A DNA stretch of 64,000 nt from contig NZ_JMPS01000079.1 in assembly GCF_000735455.1 (NCBI RefSeq), positions 1-64,000 of the forward strand. Reading direction: 5' to 3'. This DNA comes from Yokenella regensburgei ATCC 49455. Its GTDB lineage: Bacteria > Pseudomonadota > Gammaproteobacteria > Enterobacterales > Enterobacteriaceae. Both the position numbers and the translations under genes were made by a program. Positions 1 through 8,157 of this stretch are shown here, piece by piece. Within the stretch, counting starts at the first letter, position 1; every line of letters starts with the position of its first letter. The notes beneath the pieces are model-generated. The model saw nothing but the letters and a program-made list of their open reading frames with translations. It searched no databases and had not been told where the DNA came from.

Positions 1-494
1 TACACCGGGGTGATTTCCAGAAGGAAGTTTTGCCCGTTAATCACCACGTGTTCAGCGTGCGACTCCAGCGGCATCCCTTCGAGCCAGCGCAGGAAGTTAA
101 AACCGGGGATCAGCTGCCCGGCGGTATGCTGACGTAAACGTTCCGGATCCTGAGCAAACAGCTGACAGCTCGCCGGGTTGGCGAGTTCGACTTTGCTTTT
201 GGTATCGAGCGAGAGCACCGGTTCCGGCATGGCAACCAGCAGCGCGCTCAGCGCCAGGTGTTCACGTTCGGACGGCATCCAGGCGACGGTACGCACGTCC
301 GTCACGCCAGAAATACGGCGGATTTCCGCCATCAGACTGCTGAAGGTATTAAACTCCAGCTCTGCAAAATTGAGGTAGATTCGGCCAATCGGGTCGATAT
401 CGATACCGCGCAGGTCGATACTGCGCAGCACCAGCAGGTCAAGCAACTCACGAGTAAGACCGAGGCGGTCCTCGCAAAAGACTTCAAGACGCAT
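1..494 (-). CDS. tyrR: Transcriptional regulator TyrR, N-terminal part (3' end outside window)
   Basis: TyrR controls aromatic amino acid biosynthesis and transport genes, repressing or activating with tyrosine, phenylalanine or tryptophan as cofactors. Only the first 164 codons are present. They start at ATG (492-494, read leftward) with MRLEVFCEDRLGLTREL, a typical ACT domain (about residues 1-75), and run into the PAS region containing the LALSALLVAMPEPVL stretch. The central AAA+ and C-terminal HTH domains lie beyond the window edge. In E. coli tyrR directly follows ycjXF on the same strand. Here the orientation is the same, but about 20 kb of hyb, fix and cai genes separates them. Identification is firm from the N-terminus. 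Confidence 0.95.
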   Translation of the reverse strand, partial: MRLEVFCEDRLGLTRELLDLLVLRSIDLRGIDIDPIGRIYLNFAELEFNTFSSLMAEIRRISGVTDVRTVAWMPSEREHLALSALLVAMPEPVLSLDTKSKVELANPASCQLFAQDPERLRQHTAGQLIPGFNFLRWLEGMPLESHAEHVVINGQNFLLEITPV

Positions 495-541
495 GGGATT
501 TTTCACCATTCCAGGCCAATGACTTAACGATGATATGTCAG

Positions 542-583
542 ATATCGTCCGGCGGGAAGATAGCTGTCAACAATTATTGACAG
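542..583 (-). promoter_or_regulatory. Putative tyrR promoter with inverted repeat
   Basis: Reading leftward, TTGACA (565-570) is followed after 17 bases by CGATAT (542-547), a reasonable sigma-70 pair about 50 bases before the tyrR start. The -35 lies inside a near-perfect inverted repeat, CTGTCAA-N6-TTGACAG (564-583), which could be an operator. TyrR is known to be autoregulated, but a canonical TyrR box was not clearly seen. The assignment is inference from spacing. Confidence 0.45.
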
Positions 584-636
584 TATGGCGGAAAATCAGG
601 CACCCTGCCGTAAAGATCTACGTTCAGGGTGCAAAT

Positions 637-761
637 ATACTCGTCATACTTCAAGCTGCATGTGCGTTGGCTGCGTCCGCTCCCCCCAGTCACATAGTTA
701 TCTATGCTCCTGGGGACTCGCAAACTTGCCGCCTTCATACAACTCGAATTATTTAGAGTAT
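637..761. repeat. ERIC (intergenic repeat unit) element
   Basis: The sequence from ATACTCGTCATACTTCAAG to GAATTATTTAGAGTAT matches the known ERIC/IRU consensus along its whole length. It includes the GTTGGCTGCG core, the central CCCCAGTCAC/GCTCCTGGGG inverted arms and the AACTCGAATTATTT end. At about 125 bp it is full length. It fills the gap between tyrR and hupE, which holds no gene. It lies just downstream of the last gene of the hydrogenase operon, where no ordinary terminator is visible, so its hairpin may define that transcript's 3' end (inference). Confidence 0.93.
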
Positions 762-788
762 AAATACCCATTTAAGGCGCGGGATAGC

Positions 789-1379
789 TCAGAGAATGCC
801 GGTGAGCAGCCCGATCCCCATCAGCGAAGCACAACCGCCAAACGCGCGAGACAGCCAGACGTTTGCCGCCGAGCGGATCACCAGATAACCAATCAGCAGA
901 CCGATCATGTGCAGCATCGCCGTCGCGAGCACCATGCCGCTCAGCGCCGGGAAGGAGTGTGACAGCTCAGCGCCGTGGGCCAGACCGTGGAAAATCGCGA
1001 AGGCCCCGATAATCAGCGCCCCGCTCACCGCCCGCAGTTTCATCTGCAGTGCCACCATCACACCAATGCCGAGCAGCGACGCCGCCACCAGCGTCTCGGT
1101 AGCGCTAATGGTCACGCCTGCCATGCCGATCAACGCCCCGGTCAGCAGTAGTCCGGCGAAGGCCAGCGGTGCCAGCCACCACTGACGGGTGTTCATCGCA
1201 CTCCATACCCCCACCAGCAGCATCATCACCAGATGGTCCATCCCGGTCAGCGGGTGAATGAACCCCTCCGTGAAGCCTAAAGCGTGGTGCGCCCCGCCGT
1301 CATGGCCAACGTGCGCCATCGCCATCATCGGGAACAGTGCCACCAGGGACACCACCACTGCTTTACCATTAATACGCAT
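789..1379 (-). CDS. hupE: HupE/UreJ-family nickel permease
   Basis: A 196-residue membrane protein, probably an inner-membrane nickel transporter serving hydrogenase maturation. It starts with a signal-like segment ending in MAMAHVGHDGG. It then shows the HupE signature HPLTGMDHLVMMLLVGVW, followed by further hydrophobic segments including FHGLAHGAE, giving about six membrane spans. The ATG at 1377-1379 is preferred because GGAG lies six bases before it; an upstream TTG is less likely. It is the last gene of the hyb operon, 23 bases after hybG. E. coli hybOABCDEFG has no such gene. HupE proteins are known from uptake-hydrogenase clusters; substrate is inferred from family and context. Confidence 0.88.
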   Translation of the reverse strand: MRINGKAVVVSLVALFPMMAMAHVGHDGGAHHALGFTEGFIHPLTGMDHLVMMLLVGVWSAMNTRQWWLAPLAFAGLLLTGALIGMAGVTISATETLVAASLLGIGVMVALQMKLRAVSGALIIGAFAIFHGLAHGAELSHSFPALSGMVLATAMLHMIGLLIGYLVIRSAANVWLSRAFGGCASLMGIGLLTGIL

Positions 1380-1402
1380 AATCATCTCCAATGTTATTTC
1401 AT

Positions 1403-1660
1403 TTAATACTCTGCGCCCGCACTCCCCACGGTGCGCATATTCTCAAGCGCCGCCAGCGTTTCCAGCGCCGCTTCTTCATCAATCAGGCTCATCGCAAATC
1501 CCACGTGGATGAGCACCCACTGGCCGATAAGCGCCTGCGGGTCATCCTCATCAATCAGGGAGATATTGATTTTTACCGCAATACCGCCCACATCCGCCGT
1601 CGCCAGCTGCAGGCTGTCGCGGCCCACGGCGGTCACTTTGCCGGGAATACCAATACACAT
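1403..1660 (-). CDS. hybG: Hydrogenase maturation chaperone HybG (HypC family)
   Basis: A small HypC/HybG chaperone of 85 residues that helps deliver the Fe(CN)2CO moiety to the large subunit HybC. The N-terminus MCIGIPGKV carries the conserved Cys2 and the Gly-Ile-Pro-Gly motif, and [18 protein letters not shown] is the typical second conserved block. It follows hybF by four bases and belongs to the same operon. The C-terminal tail ([13 protein letters not shown]) is slightly longer than in HybG of E. coli (82). HybG rather than HypC is chosen because of its position in the hyb operon. Confidence 0.93.
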   Translation of the reverse strand: MCIGIPGKVTAVGRDSLQLATADVGGIAVKINISLIDEDDPQALIGQWVLIHVGFAMSLIDEEAALETLAALENMRTVGSAGAEY

Positions 1661-1664
1661 CAGG

Positions 1665-2006
1665 CTACTCCACTTCCATTTGCGTTATCCGCAGACTGTC
1701 GCCACCGTCGATTTTCAGCGCGTGTCCGCCGCACTGCGGGCAGGCCGCGTCGTGGCGGTCAACCTCCACGCTGACACAACAGTCCCAGCACCAGGCCGGT
1801 GCCAGCTTGTAGTCAAGCCACAGCCTGCAGCCCTCCGCCACCGTGCTCCGACAGGCAACCTCAAAACCAAAGCGCAGCGCGTGCTCCTCGACGCAGGAAA
1901 GCGCCCCCACCTCCAGCCATACGGCAGTGACCCGCCGGGCGTGGTGCTTGTGGGCGTGCTCTTCAATCAGATCCATCATGTTCAGACACAGGCTCATCTC
2001 ATGCAC
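1665..2006 (-). CDS. hybF: Hydrogenase nickel-insertion protein HybF (HypA family)
   Basis: HypA-type metallochaperone, 113 residues, the usual length. The N-terminal Met-His-Glu (His2 and Glu3) binds nickel. A zinc site is formed by two CxxC pairs, CWDC and CPQC, in the C-terminal half. Together with HypB it inserts nickel into the hydrogenase-2 large subunit. It lies three bases after hybE and four before hybG, consistent with translation as part of the hyb operon. HybF is the hydrogenase-2 paralogue of HypA; the name follows operon position. Confidence 0.94.
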   Translation of the reverse strand: MHEMSLCLNMMDLIEEHAHKHHARRVTAVWLEVGALSCVEEHALRFGFEVACRSTVAEGCRLWLDYKLAPAWCWDCCVSVEVDRHDAACPQCGGHALKIDGGDSLRITQMEVE

Positions 2007-2009
2007 GAG

Positions 2010-2492
2010 TCAGCCTCTCTGCGCCATACGGAACAGCGCCCGACGGCCAGGATTAACCGGGGCATTGTCGTTGACCACCGGCAGTGAGAGCGCCATACGC
2101 ACGCTGCTGTGGGTCAGCTCCAGCATCTGCTGCGCCGTCAGGTGGTTTTCAAGCGGTGACATCAGCGATGACGCCAGGTACTGCCCGCAGCCCGCCATCT
2201 CACCGACGGTAAAGCGCACGTCGCCGCACGGCAGACGCAGCGCCAGTTTGTCGCCCACGGTACGTAACTGCCACACTTCTCCCGGCCCCGGCAGCACCAG
2301 CAGGCTCAGCATCCAGGGCGTTAGCATGCCGCCAATCCACTGCTGTTCAAAAAGCTGAAAACCGCAGGCGCGCACCGGGATGTGTGCCCGAAAGAACGGC
2401 AGCCCGCACATCTCCTGCTGCGCGACGGCCTGAAAGGCCGCCTCCAGCCGTGGCGAGGGATCCGCCACGAAGCCATTAATCACATCCGACAT
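2010..2492 (-). CDS. hybE: Hydrogenase-2 assembly chaperone HybE
   Basis: HybE (160 residues) is the chaperone that coordinates assembly and Tat export of HybO with HybC. The sequence has the family core FQLFEQQWIGGMLTPWMLSL followed by PGPGEVWQL and a C-terminal GRRALF. The start at ATG 2490-2492 (MSDVINGF) matches the family N-terminus and overlaps the end of hybD by 17 bases, suggesting translational coupling. A further upstream ATG lies inside hybD and is not favoured. Similarity to E. coli HybE (162 residues) is moderate, lower than for the structural subunits. Confidence 0.9.
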   Translation of the reverse strand: MSDVINGFVADPSPRLEAAFQAVAQQEMCGLPFFRAHIPVRACGFQLFEQQWIGGMLTPWMLSLLVLPGPGEVWQLRTVGDKLALRLPCGDVRFTVGEMAGCGQYLASSLMSPLENHLTAQQMLELTHSSVRMALSLPVVNDNAPVNPGRRALFRMAQRG

Positions 2493-2979
2493 CGGCCACC
2501 TCTTTGCGCGAAGCCTTAACACCGCTCTCCGCGAGCGCGGTCAGCACCTCGGCCAGCGCCGGTTCTATCGCCGCACTCACCACCGGCGTTAAGCGGATCC
2601 CCGGCTCAAGCGACGACGGCACCACGCCCACCAGCGTCAGACGGCGAGGAAACTCATCGGTAAGCTTCAGCGCCATCAGTACGTCACACAAACCCAGCTG
2701 ATGCGGCGATACTTTGCGGGAGAAAAATGCCGGGATCTCTTCATCGTGCAGTACCGCTACGCTGCCCGGCGCCGCGCCGGTCAGCACCGCGTCGGCGACA
2801 ATCAGGTGATCTCTTGCCGCCATCACATCCAGCAGTTCCATACCGGAGGTTCCGCCGTCCAGCACCTCGACGTGACAGGGTAACGTATAGCGTTCTTCGA
2901 GGGCTTCTACGATGCGCACCCCCACCGCCTCATCGCCGAGCAGTAAATTACCAATCCCGAGCACCAGAATACGCATCAC
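2476..2979 (-). CDS. hybD: Hydrogenase-2 maturation endopeptidase HybD
   Basis: Nickel-dependent endopeptidase (167 residues) that removes the C-terminal peptide of HybC after metal insertion. The N-terminus MRILVLGIGNLLLGDEAVGVR contains the conserved Glu of the M52 family, and the Asp in DGGTSGMELL and a later His (SPHQLGL) fit the metal-binding triad. The start overlaps the hybC stop by four bases. Length and order (hybC-hybD-hybE) agree with the E. coli hyb operon. Confidence 0.95.
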   Translation of the reverse strand: MMRILVLGIGNLLLGDEAVGVRIVEALEERYTLPCHVEVLDGGTSGMELLDVMAARDHLIVADAVLTGAAPGSVAVLHDEEIPAFFSRKVSPHQLGLCDVLMALKLTDEFPRRLTLVGVVPSSLEPGIRLTPVVSAAIEPALAEVLTALAESGVKASRKEVADVGCD

Positions 2980-4670
2980 AGCACCTTCACCCGGGTGACT
3001 TCGCCACCGGTAGCATCAACAATGTGCACCGCGCAGGACATGCAGGGATCGAAAGAGTGGATGGTGCGCACCACTTCCAGCGGCTTCGCCGGGTCGGCAA
3101 CCGGCGTCCCCACCAGCGAACGCTCGTAGGGCCCCGGCTCATCGTTGAAGTTGCGCGGCCCGGCGTTCCAGGTTGAAGGAACCACCGCCTGGTAGTTAGC
3201 GATTTTACCATCGCGAATAACCACCCAATGCGACAGCGCTCCGCGCGGTGCTTCGATAAAACCAACGCCGCGAACTTCGCCTTGCAGAGGGATGTTCGGT
3301 GGAATGAAGGTCTCGTGATCGCCTTTACCAATATTGCTGACAAGCGCCTGCCACTGTTCACCCAGCGTCTGGTGCAGCACGCTGGCGTGTACCGCACGCC
3401 CGACCACCCGGCCAAGCGTTGATGGCAGCTGCTCGTGAGTCAGCGCCTTACCGCTCAGCGCTTCGTACGCGGCGTTGACCCGCGCAAAGGTTGCCTGCGT
3501 TGGCTGATGCCCGGCCTGCAGACTACACAGCAGCCAGACGAGCGGCCCCATCTCCACCGGGTTACCGTAAAACGTCGGGGCTTTCACCCACGAATATTTA
3601 CCGTCTTCCTGCCAGCCGGTGTAGTTCGGACGGGTCAGCCCTTCCCACGGCGCCAGCGGCTGGTCATCCTGATACCAGGCATGCTTGCCGCTCTCCTCAA
3701 TCCCTTTCAGCAGGTATTCGTCACGCTGGTTGATAATCGGGCGGAAAACGCCTTTTTCCATGTAGCCACCCGGCAGCAGGAAGTTGTCGCCTTTACGGTC
3801 AACCGGCAGTTCCGGTACGCACAGATAGCAGTCAGCACCTTTGCCCATCTCCAGCCACTGCGGGTAGTGCGCGGCAATCACCGCGCTGTCGACCAGGTAC
3901 ACCTGCTCGATAAAATCCCCCAGCTTGTCGATGAAGCTTTTCAGGTACATCAGACGCTCAAGGTTCAGCACCCCGGGCGAGTCGAGGTTTATTGGGTTTG
4001 CCACCCCGCCGACCGCCAGGTTCTGAATATGCGGCGTTTTGCCGCCAAGGACCGCGACAATTCGGTTAGCGTCGCGCTGGCATTCAAGCGCCTGCAGATA
4101 ATGCGCCACGGCAATCAGGTTAACCTCCGGCGGCAGCGCCATTGCCGGGTGCCCCCAGTAGCCATTGGCGAAAATCCCCAGCTGACCGCTGTCTACCAGC
4201 GCCTGAATTTTCTGCTGTACCTTACTGAATTCGGCGGCGCTGTTGAGCGACCAGGTGGAGAGACCACGCAGCAGATCGGCGGCTTTTTGCGGATCGGCTT
4301 TCAGCGCCGACGTGACGTCCACCCAGTCCAGCGCCGAGAGCTGATAAAAATGCACGATATGGTCGTGAATGCTGTGGGCGGCGGCAATAATATTGCGGAT
4401 GTACTGGGCGTTCACCGGCACTTCCATCCCCAGCGCATTTTCCACCGCACGCACCGAGGCCAGCGCGTGAATGGTGGTACATACTCCGCAGATTCGCTGC
4501 ACAATCATCCACGCATCGCGCGGATCGTTACCCTGCACAATCTCTTCCATTCCACGCCACATCGTCCCGGAAGACCAGGCCTTCACGACTTTTCCCGCTT
4601 CAATTTCACAGTCGATTCGCAAATGCCCCTCAATGCGGGTGACGGGATCAATGGTGATGCGTTGGCTCAT
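2976..4670 (-). CDS. hybC: Hydrogenase-2 large subunit HybC ([NiFe] catalytic)
   Basis: Catalytic subunit of the periplasm-facing uptake hydrogenase 2, 564 residues. The N-terminal nickel ligands lie in RICGVCTT (about residues 58-65) and the C-terminal ligands in DPCMSCAVH near the end. Fifteen residues follow that His (IVDATGGEVTRVKVL), which is the length HybD removes from E. coli HybC. The sequence is collinear with E. coli HybC (567) throughout, with small differences near residues 300-400. It has no signal peptide of its own and should be exported with HybO. The start lies inside the end of hybB (23-base overlap). Confidence 0.97.
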   Translation of the reverse strand: MSQRITIDPVTRIEGHLRIDCEIEAGKVVKAWSSGTMWRGMEEIVQGNDPRDAWMIVQRICGVCTTIHALASVRAVENALGMEVPVNAQYIRNIIAAAHSIHDHIVHFYQLSALDWVDVTSALKADPQKAADLLRGLSTWSLNSAAEFSKVQQKIQALVDSGQLGIFANGYWGHPAMALPPEVNLIAVAHYLQALECQRDANRIVAVLGGKTPHIQNLAVGGVANPINLDSPGVLNLERLMYLKSFIDKLGDFIEQVYLVDSAVIAAHYPQWLEMGKGADCYLCVPELPVDRKGDNFLLPGGYMEKGVFRPIINQRDEYLLKGIEESGKHAWYQDDQPLAPWEGLTRPNYTGWQEDGKYSWVKAPTFYGNPVEMGPLVWLLCSLQAGHQPTQATFARVNAAYEALSGKALTHEQLPSTLGRVVGRAVHASVLHQTLGEQWQALVSNIGKGDHETFIPPNIPLQGEVRGVGFIEAPRGALSHWVVIRDGKIANYQAVVPSTWNAGPRNFNDEPGPYERSLVGTPVADPAKPLEVVRTIHSFDPCMSCAVHIVDATGGEVTRVKVL

Positions 4671-5847
4671 GCTCTACCTCTGGTTTTTTATTTTCACTCT
4701 GGCGTTCGTGCGCGGGCAGAACCGGCAGCAGCCGGACCAGCAGGATGTACGCACACACCTCTATGGCAACAAAGCCAATGGAAATCAGTAATTCACTGGG
4801 GGTTGGGAAGTAGCCGTAGCCGTTACCCGGATCGTAGGCCAGCAGCGCATAGTTGAGTCGCCAGAACGCCGCACCACCCACCATGCACAGCGCGCCGACA
4901 AACAGCCACCGCGAGTCTTGACGGTTTCGCTTGAAGCGAAAAATCAGCAGCGGCGCAAACATCAACAGCGTTTCCACCCAGAAGGAAATGGCAAAACGAT
5001 CGAGGTGCCACAGGTAACCTGTTTTATGGCGAACGATAAGCTCGCCGAAGCGCAGCACGATAAACAGCAGCAGAAAGACCTCAATCAGCCGCGTCAGACG
5101 GGTAAACAGCGGCGTTTCATCAGGCCCTTTGCCGCGTAGCCCGGACTGCACCAGCGAACCTTCAAAAATCACAATCGAAAAGCCGAGGATAAAGGCGGTG
5201 AGCAGTGAAAACAGCGGCAGCATTTCATAGCTCTGCCACAGCGGATGCACCTTGTACCCGGCGGCGATCATCAGCGATCCCATCGACGACTGGTGCATCG
5301 ATGGCAGCAGTGCGCCGAGGGCGATAATCAGGAACATCGCTTTGTTAAGCAGGCGCAGCGGTTTCTTCCAGCCGAGTCGTTCGCACAGCGCCGGGGCAAA
5401 CTCCAGCGCCACCACGCCGATGTAAATCGTCATGCAGACGGCGGTTTCAAACAGCACCGAGTTGGTGTTGAAATGCCCCGGAATGTAGAAATATGGCAGG
5501 TTCCAGTAGCGGCCCACGTCGATGGTGATCGACAAGCCGCCCAGCGAATAACCAAACATGCTGGCGAGCAGCGCCGGACGCACCAGCGGATGGTATTCAC
5601 CACGGTTAAAAACGTAGACCGCCCAGGCCAGCGCCCAGCCACCGCAGGCAAGGCCCGTCCCGACCAGCAGGTCGAAGGCAATCCAGATCCCCCACGGGTA
5701 GCCCCCGTTCAGATCCGAGACATCGCCAATGCCGAACACCAGACGCTTAACGATAAGCAGCAGGCACAGCATGACAAACGGCGCCAGCAGCATCACCGGC
5801 CAGCTCACCAGGCGGCCGCCGAGCGGGCTCATTTTATGCGTCGCCAT
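4648..5847 (-). CDS. hybB: Hydrogenase-2 quinone-reducing membrane subunit HybB (NrfD family)
   Basis: Integral membrane subunit (399 residues, many hydrophobic spans) that passes electrons from HybA to the menaquinone pool and may couple to proton movement. Family signatures visible are [33 protein letters not shown] and a central [16 protein letters not shown] block. The ATG at 5845-5847 is preferred because AAGGA lies eight bases upstream; it overlaps hybA by 14 bases. A second in-frame ATG at 5832 (MSPLGGR) is possible. The tail is His-rich (EPTHHH), as in many membrane subunits with cytoplasmic ends. Confidence 0.94.
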   Translation of the reverse strand: MATHKMSPLGGRLVSWPVMLLAPFVMLCLLLIVKRLVFGIGDVSDLNGGYPWGIWIAFDLLVGTGLACGGWALAWAVYVFNRGEYHPLVRPALLASMFGYSLGGLSITIDVGRYWNLPYFYIPGHFNTNSVLFETAVCMTIYIGVVALEFAPALCERLGWKKPLRLLNKAMFLIIALGALLPSMHQSSMGSLMIAAGYKVHPLWQSYEMLPLFSLLTAFILGFSIVIFEGSLVQSGLRGKGPDETPLFTRLTRLIEVFLLLFIVLRFGELIVRHKTGYLWHLDRFAISFWVETLLMFAPLLIFRFKRNRQDSRWLFVGALCMVGGAAFWRLNYALLAYDPGNGYGYFPTPSELLISIGFVAIEVCAYILLVRLLPVLPAHERQSENKKPEVEHEPTHHH

Positions 5848-6853
5848 GATCATCATCCTTTTTGTCTTCAGGCTTATCGTCAGGCTTGCGGCGCATATTG
5901 CGCTGCACCAGGAAGGTGATCCCCGCCAGCGCCGCCAGCGGCAGCACCATGCCTTTGTACAGCGAATGCTGCACGTGCTCTGAGCGCGCCCCCGTAGAAA
6001 GCTCGTCAAGCGCAGGCAGGCCAAGCTTGTCGAACGGTACGCCAGCCAGTACCAGCACCTGCGTGCCACCGCCCTCTTTTTCGCCATACAGATGCGGCTC
6101 GTAGTGCGCCAGCGGGTGCTCATAAACATCATTTTTCAGCGTCTGGCGCGGGTAGCGGTACATTTCCCCTGCCTTCGCGTTAAGCCGCTGATGGGCTTCG
6201 GCCATTAAGGCTTCGCGGGTACCGAAGATAACCGCCCCGGTCGGGCAAACGTCCACGCAGCCCGGCAGGCCGCCTTTGTCGAGCCGCTCCACGCCTTTCT
6301 GGTTGCAGAGCTCACACTTATGGATTTTGCCGAAAGGGTTGTCGTAGTCGTATTTCGGCACGTTGAACGGGCAGCCCACCATGCAGTAGCGGCAGCCGGT
6401 ACAGACATCGGGGTTGTAGTGAACAATGCCGGTCTTCGGGTCTTTCTTCAGCGCCTGCACCGGGCAGACGGAGACGCAGTTCGGATCCACGCAGTGCATA
6501 CACTGCTTTTTGATATAGGCGTAGCCGTCGTCAAGCGTATCTTTGTGGATGCCCTTTCCGCTGCGCCAGACCTGGATGATGTTGTTGGTGTACGGGCTGA
6601 GCTTGTCGTTGTTCGACCAGGTATTTTCGGTTCCGGCGTAGGCGTAGGTTTCACCGTGCGGTTCATCGGCGTGATTAATGCGCTGGCACTCGCTGACGCA
6701 GGCCTGACAGCCAACGCACAGGGTGGAGTCATACAACATGCCGAGCGAACCCGGGATCGGCGGTCTGTTCTCTGCCGCGGCCCGGGCAGACGGCGCAACG
6801 CCTGCCAGCATCGCACCCGTGGAGGCCAGTTTCAAAAAGTGACGTCTGTTCAC
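5834..6853 (-). CDS. hybA: Hydrogenase-2 iron-sulfur subunit HybA
   Basis: Ferredoxin-like subunit, 339 residues, linking HybO to HybB. The Tat signal [15 protein letters not shown] begins the protein. Four cysteine clusters follow: [35 protein letters not shown] and CELC with a later CVDVC, enough for four [4Fe-4S] clusters. A C-terminal membrane anchor ([14 protein letters not shown]) and a charged, Asp/Lys-rich tail end the protein. It is slightly longer than E. coli HybA (328) because of an insert after the first cluster (around [11 protein letters not shown]). It starts three bases after hybO. Confidence 0.96.
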   Translation of the reverse strand: MNRRHFLKLASTGAMLAGVAPSARAAAENRPPIPGSLGMLYDSTLCVGCQACVSECQRINHADEPHGETYAYAGTENTWSNNDKLSPYTNNIIQVWRSGKGIHKDTLDDGYAYIKKQCMHCVDPNCVSVCPVQALKKDPKTGIVHYNPDVCTGCRYCMVGCPFNVPKYDYDNPFGKIHKCELCNQKGVERLDKGGLPGCVDVCPTGAVIFGTREALMAEAHQRLNAKAGEMYRYPRQTLKNDVYEHPLAHYEPHLYGEKEGGGTQVLVLAGVPFDKLGLPALDELSTGARSEHVQHSLYKGMVLPLAALAGITFLVQRNMRRKPDDKPEDKKDDDHGDA

Positions 6854-6856
6854 GGC

Positions 6857-7984
6857 TTACTCCTTGTGCGATGGCTTCTCGTCATCTTTACGCGGCGTTT
6901 TTTGCTGCCGTCCCAGCTCTCTCACCGTCATCAGGCTGACGCCCGCCACCAGCCCCACGACGCCCCCCAGTAGTCCGATGGCCGTTGGGCTAACGTGCCC
7001 GCCCTCCTGGCTCGTGACTTCCGGCTTGGCGCTGCGCGGCGTAGGGTTCTCAACGTTCGCCAGTTGGGCAATACCTTTCGTGAAGCCAATCCCCTTTTCG
7101 TTGCAGCCATAGCAGGGATGACCAATACCGACCGGCCAGATACCGCCGCCGATATCGCAGAACTCCAGCGTCGGACAGTTGCCGTAGGTTTCCGGACCTT
7201 TGCAACCGAGGTGATACAGACACCAGCCCTGGCGATGACCTTCGTCGCCGAACTGTTTAGCAAAACGTCCGGCGTCAAAATGCGGGCGACGTTCGCAGTT
7301 TTCGTGGATAAGACGCGCGTAGGCGAACTGCGGTCGGTTTTTGTCATCGAGCGCAGGCGCTCGCTGATAAGTGATGATATGCGCCACGGTGGCGAGGAAG
7401 TTGTGCGGGTTTGGCGGGCAACCAGGAATATTAATCACCGTTTTCCCCGGCAGTACGTCCTGCAGGCTGACCGCACCGGTCGGGTTAGCGCCGCTTGCCG
7501 GTACCCCACCCCAGGCGGCGCAGGAGCCGATCGCGATAACGGCGGCGGCATGCTCTGCCGCATCGCGAATATGCTCAACAATAGGCTTCCCGGCGACCAT
7601 GCAGTAAATGCCGCCATCCTTCACGGGAATAGAGCCGTCGACCACCAGTACGTATTTGCCCTTATATTGCTCAATTGCCCGATGTTTATTTTCTTCCGCC
7701 TGTTCACCAAATGCGGCCGAGAGCACCTCGTGGTACTCCATGGAAATAACGTTGAGCAGTAAATTCTCAATGGTAGGATGTGTTGCGCGCAGCAGCGATT
7801 CAGTACAGCCGGTGCATTCTTGTGCACCAATCCATATTACCGGCGGGCGTTGCGGGGACGTTACCGCATTTGCCATTTCAGCCGCTGCCCCTGGTGTTAA
7901 TCCCATTGTGGCCGCCAGAGCGGTGCACAGTTTCAGAAAATCACGGCGATTGACGCCCTGAGGAAAAATCGACTGATTGTCCAT
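6857..7984 (-). CDS. hybO: Hydrogenase-2 small subunit HybO
   Basis: Iron-sulfur small subunit, 375 residues (372 in E. coli), first gene of the operon. The twin-arginine signal NRRDFLKLCTALAATMGL (about residues 12-29) directs export of the HybO-HybC pair. The proximal cluster motif CTGCTESLLR and later Cys/His ligands (CERRPHFDAGRF, CLYHLGCKG, CYGCNEKG) are intact. A C-terminal hydrophobic helix (about 335-355, AIGLLGGVVGLVAGVSL) anchors it in the membrane. The upstream region carries a perfect FNR box, fitting anaerobic induction. Confidence 0.97.
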   Translation of the reverse strand: MDNQSIFPQGVNRRDFLKLCTALAATMGLTPGAAAEMANAVTSPQRPPVIWIGAQECTGCTESLLRATHPTIENLLLNVISMEYHEVLSAAFGEQAEENKHRAIEQYKGKYVLVVDGSIPVKDGGIYCMVAGKPIVEHIRDAAEHAAAVIAIGSCAAWGGVPASGANPTGAVSLQDVLPGKTVINIPGCPPNPHNFLATVAHIITYQRAPALDDKNRPQFAYARLIHENCERRPHFDAGRFAKQFGDEGHRQGWCLYHLGCKGPETYGNCPTLEFCDIGGGIWPVGIGHPCYGCNEKGIGFTKGIAQLANVENPTPRSAKPEVTSQEGGHVSPTAIGLLGGVVGLVAGVSLMTVRELGRQQKTPRKDDEKPSHKE

Positions 7985-8035
7985 TATTAATAATAATTCC
8001 TGGTTACATAACCTGTGGCAAGCACCGCATATGCC

Positions 8036-8081
8036 TGTATAGGGTGAGGCTTTTCAACAAAGATGAATTGATTTTCATCAA
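8036..8081 (-). promoter_or_regulatory. FNR box and putative hybO promoter
   Basis: TTGATTTTCATCAA (8068-8081) is a perfect match to the FNR consensus TTGAT-N4-ATCAA. Reading towards hybO, a TATACA hexamer (8036-8041) lies about 27 bases after it. That puts the FNR centre roughly 42-46 bases before the expected start of transcription, a class II activator position. The hybO start codon is about 50 bases further. The site is seen directly; its action is inferred from known anaerobic control of hydrogenase genes. The box could also influence yaaU's 3' region, but no gene reads rightward from here. Confidence 0.75.
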
Positions 8082-8157
8082 GTTTTATTTAACCGAGGAA
8101 ATTTCATTGCGGATAATATGAATGAAATCGCTTCAGCAAATTTATTTTTTCAGCCAT

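Noticed and set aside
637-761. The repeat near tyrR as a transposon end or small RNA gene
   Set aside because: It matches the ERIC consensus over its full length; no transposase or other end was found.
3435-4856. A 473-codon open frame antisense to hybC
   Set aside because: Shadow of hybC codon bias on the opposite strand; its composition is unlike a folded protein, and hybC is unambiguous.
6104-6132. A much longer N-terminus for hybB reaching back to 6132
   Set aside because: That extension lies wholly inside hybA in another frame and has no hydrophobic or conserved character; the start at 5847 matches the family.
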